36,089 nucleotides of DNA, from the NCBI GenBank assembly GCA_947589325.1, contig CANQAM010000021.1, forward strand, positions 1-36,089. The letters are read 5' to 3'. The notes beneath the pieces are model-generated. The model was given only the letters and a program-made list of their open reading frames with translations. It was not told the origin of the DNA and did no database searches. This document shows, one piece after another, positions 34,216 through 36,089 of this stretch (positions within the stretch are counted from its first letter, which is position 1; each line of letters starts with the position of its first letter). This stretch comes from an uncultured Bacteroidales bacterium (GTDB taxonomy: Bacteria > Bacteroidota > Bacteroidia > Bacteroidales > UBA11471). Made by a program: the position numbers and the translations under genes.

Positions 34216-35006
34216 CTCCCGACTCCATACAGCGAATCGTCTTTGTCGGCGCGGGCAACATCGCGACGCATCTGGCTGTCGCCCTGCACGGAGCGGGCTA
34301 CGACATCGCGCAGATATACAGCCGCACGGAAGCGTCGGCAAAAGCGCTTGCCGACCGCATCGGCTGCGCCTATACGACACAGCCGCAGGAGGTTACCGAC
34401 ACGGGCGACCTCTACGTTTTCGCCGTGAGCGACGACGCGCTTGCCCCCCTGCTCGACCGCGTGTCGGCACGCCGCGACGCCCTGTGGGTACACACGGCAG
34501 GAAGCCTGCCGATGTCGGTATTTGCCGGAAAGTGCGCACGCTGCGGCGTGCTCTATCCACTGCAAACATTTAGCAAAAACCGAATGGTGGATTTTGCGGA
34601 GATACCCGTATTCATCGAAGCCGGCAACGCCGCCGATGCCGACCTGCTGCGCCGCGTGGCAGGACGCATCTCCCACCGTGTCGCCGAAATCTCCTCCGAA
34701 CAACGGAAATACCTGCATCTGGCTGCTGTGTTCGCCTGCAACTTCACCAACCACCTCTACGCCGTCGCCGCCAAGCTGCTGCAAGAGCACGGGCTGCCGT
34801 TCGACACCCTGCTGCCGCTTATCCGCGAGACGGCTGCCAAAGTGGAGAGCCTTGCCCCCGCCGATGCGCAGACGGGTCCTGCCGTGCGCTACGACCGCCG
34901 CGTCATGCAACGCCACCTCGACCTGCTCGACGACCCGGCGGCACAAGAGATATACCGCCTGTTGAGCCAAGAAATACATCGTTTCGCCACTGAAAAACAA
35001 TCATAA
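34209..35006 (+). CDS. Rossmann-fold oxidoreductase-like protein, DUF2520 (F420/pyrroline-5-carboxylate reductase-like)
   Basis: A 265-residue protein with an N-terminal NAD(P) fold: IVFVGAGNIATHLAVAL (about 10-26) is the GxGxxxxxL nucleotide loop, followed by YSRTEASAKALADRIG. The C-terminal half is helical (KYLHLAAVFACNFTNHLYAVAAKLL), the DUF2520 domain that follows such Rossmann domains. The reaction is unknown. Its ATG lies inside the end of the nitroreductase gene (ATGGTAA overlap), pointing to coupled translation, and kdsC follows after 3 nt. I recall this order as common in Bacteroidota, but its meaning is not established. An upstream start is rejected because it would extend further into the nitroreductase gene. 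Confidence 0.88.
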   Translation: MVTPDSIQRIVFVGAGNIATHLAVALHGAGYDIAQIYSRTEASAKALADRIGCAYTTQPQEVTDTGDLYVFAVSDDALAPLLDRVSARRDALWVHTAGSLPMSVFAGKCARCGVLYPLQTFSKNRMVDFAEIPVFIEAGNAADADLLRRVAGRISHRVAEISSEQRKYLHLAAVFACNFTNHLYAVAAKLLQEHGLPFDTLLPLIRETAAKVESLAPADAQTGPAVRYDRRVMQRHLDLLDDPAAQEIYRLLSQEIHRFATEKQS

Positions 35007-35009
35007 ACA

Positions 35010-35531
35010 ATGAGCAAAATCGCTTACGACTTATCGCTTATCAAAGGTTTCGCTTTCGACGTCGATGGCGTGCTGTCCGCCGAGACCATTCCCCTGCACC
35101 CCAACGGCGAGCCGTGCCGCACCGTAAACATCAAAGACGGCTACGCCCTGCAACTTGCCGTGCGCAAAGGCTACGAAGTCGCCATCATCACGGGCGGACG
35201 CACGGAAGCGGTGCGTAAACGCTTCGAAGGCTTGGGCATACGGCACATTTATATCGGAGCCGGCATCAAGACGCTCCCGTTCGAGGAGTGGAAAAATTCA
35301 ACCGGACTGAAACCGGAGGAAATACTCTATATGGGCGACGACATTCCCGACTACGAAGTGATGCAGCAGGTGGGGCTGCCCTGCTGCCCCGCCGACGCAG
35401 CACCCGAAATAAAAGCCATTGCCGCCTACATATCGCCCTGCAAAGGGGGCTACGGCTGCGGACGTGACGTGTTGGAGCAGGTGATGAAAGCACAGGGCAC
35501 ATGGTTGGGCGCCGATGCTTTCGGCTGGTAA
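35010..35531 (+). CDS. kdsC: 3-deoxy-D-manno-octulosonate-8-phosphate phosphatase (HAD superfamily)
   Basis: Cytosolic HAD phosphatase that removes phosphate from KDO-8-phosphate, providing KDO for the inner core of LPS. It has 173 residues, the usual KdsC length. HAD motif I is FDVDGVL (Asp17, Asp19), motif II is IITGGRTE, and motif III/IV is [11 protein letters not shown]; the C-terminal [14 protein letters not shown] is characteristic of KdsC. It starts 3 nt after the DUF2520 gene and ends 10 nt before maf. Confidence 0.95.
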   Translation: MSKIAYDLSLIKGFAFDVDGVLSAETIPLHPNGEPCRTVNIKDGYALQLAVRKGYEVAIITGGRTEAVRKRFEGLGIRHIYIGAGIKTLPFEEWKNSTGLKPEEILYMGDDIPDYEVMQQVGLPCCPADAAPEIKAIAAYISPCKGGYGCGRDVLEQVMKAQGTWLGADAFGW

Positions 35532-35541
35532 TAAAAAAGTT

Positions 35542-36089
35542 ATGGATTTTCTGAAAAATTACGACATCGTACTGGCAAGCAATTCGCCGCGCCGCAAAGA
35601 GCTGTTGGGCGGATTGGGCATACCCTATCGCGTGTGCGTACTTCACGATATCGACGAGAGTTATCCCGATACGCTGCAAGACGAGGAAATACCCCTCTAC
35701 ATCTCCCGCAAAAAAGCGGCGGCTTACGAAAATATGTTGGAGAGCCGCACCCTGCTCATCACCGCCGACACCATCGTATGGCTCGACGGTCGCGTCTATG
35801 GCAAGCCGCACGACAATGCCGAAGCTTGCGTCATGCTCCGCGCCCTCTCGGGAAGAACGCACACGGTGATTACCGGCGTTACGATACGCACGCGGGCAAA
35901 AGAGGTGTCGTTTGCCGTATCGACGGAAGTATCGTTCGCCGCGCTTTCCGACGAAGAAATCGACTATTACGTTAGCCGTTTCTCGCCGCTCGACAAAGCC
36001 GGCGCCTACGGCATACAGGAATGGATAGGCTATGTGGGGGTAAACGGCATACGCGGCTCCTACTTCAATGTCATGGGGCTGCCCATACA
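35542..36089 (+). CDS. maf: Maf family nucleotide pyrophosphatase, 5' part (runs off the window)
   Basis: Maf proteins hydrolyse non-canonical or dTTP/UTP nucleotides to monophosphates and were first noted for septum inhibition. About 182 codons are visible from ATG 35542, and the frame is open at the window end, so only the last few residues are missing. The signature SNSPRRKELL (13-22) and ADTIV (about 74-78) are present, with KPHDNAEACVMLRALSGRTH and AGAYGIQ, the latter fitting the dTTP/UTP-type. It is the fourth gene of the nitroreductase-DUF2520-kdsC-maf operon. Confidence 0.95.
   Translation, partial: MDFLKNYDIVLASNSPRRKELLGGLGIPYRVCVLHDIDESYPDTLQDEEIPLYISRKKAAAYENMLESRTLLITADTIVWLDGRVYGKPHDNAEACVMLRALSGRTHTVITGVTIRTRAKEVSFAVSTEVSFAALSDEEIDYYVSRFSPLDKAGAYGIQEWIGYVGVNGIRGSYFNVMGLPI

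Overview
The window reads as chromosomal core DNA of a member of the order Bacteroidales (Bacteroidota). The support is (i) a repeated promoter form, TTTG (or a near match) about 20 nt upstream of TAnnTTTG, which is the Bacteroidota sigma-ABfr consensus; (ii) gene orders I associate with that phylum (tig, clpP-clpX, recQ, guaB and PpiC/SurA foldases; aspS-nif3-zinc ribbon; DUF2520-kdsC-maf); (iii) methylmalonyl-CoA mutase as a two-gene mutAB pair, typical of propionate/succinate metabolism; and (iv) a TonB-dependent receptor with a carboxypeptidase-like N-terminal domain. I cannot name the genus. No rRNA, tRNA, CRISPR array, transposase or phage gene was seen.

Layout. 1-10,566 is a minus-strand run. 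In transcription order it holds trigger factor (tig), clpP-clpX with a one-base stop/start overlap, recQ, guaB, and three consecutive parvulin/SurA-type periplasmic folding factors, the last cut by the window edge. At 10.57-10.78 kb back-to-back promoters separate tig from dnaG (plus strand). dnaG is followed by mutA-mutB, ending in a strong terminator. 17.1-20.1 kb (minus) is the least ordinary part: a GtrA-like membrane protein, two different CDP-alcohol phosphotransferases and an IspD-like cytidylyltransferase. The proximal two genes are clearly AT-rich. Upstream, on the same strand, lie a zinc-ribbon coiled-coil protein, a NIF3 protein, aspS, and a separate sugar-nucleotidyltransferase-like gene.

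25.2-31.1 kb contains a plus-strand ECF-type sigma factor with a perfect promoter, a convergent secreted GH127 (beta-L-arabinofuranosidase family) enzyme, a 52-codon small ORF, rpe and a ComEC-like protein. comEC overlaps, tail to tail, an orphan TonB-dependent receptor. The right end (33.7-36.1 kb, plus) is a tight operon: nitroreductase, DUF2520 Rossmann protein, kdsC (KDO-8-phosphate phosphatase) and maf (cut by the window edge).

Most of the window is housekeeping: protein folding and proteolysis, DNA replication and repair, GMP synthesis, aspartyl-tRNA, the propionate route and LPS KDO. The candidate for something less described is the CDP-alcohol phosphotransferase/cytidylyltransferase/GtrA cluster at 17.1-20.1 kb, which looks like a pathway that makes a CDP-activated alcohol and attaches a phospho-head group to a lipid or glycan. 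Its substrate cannot be told from the sequence.
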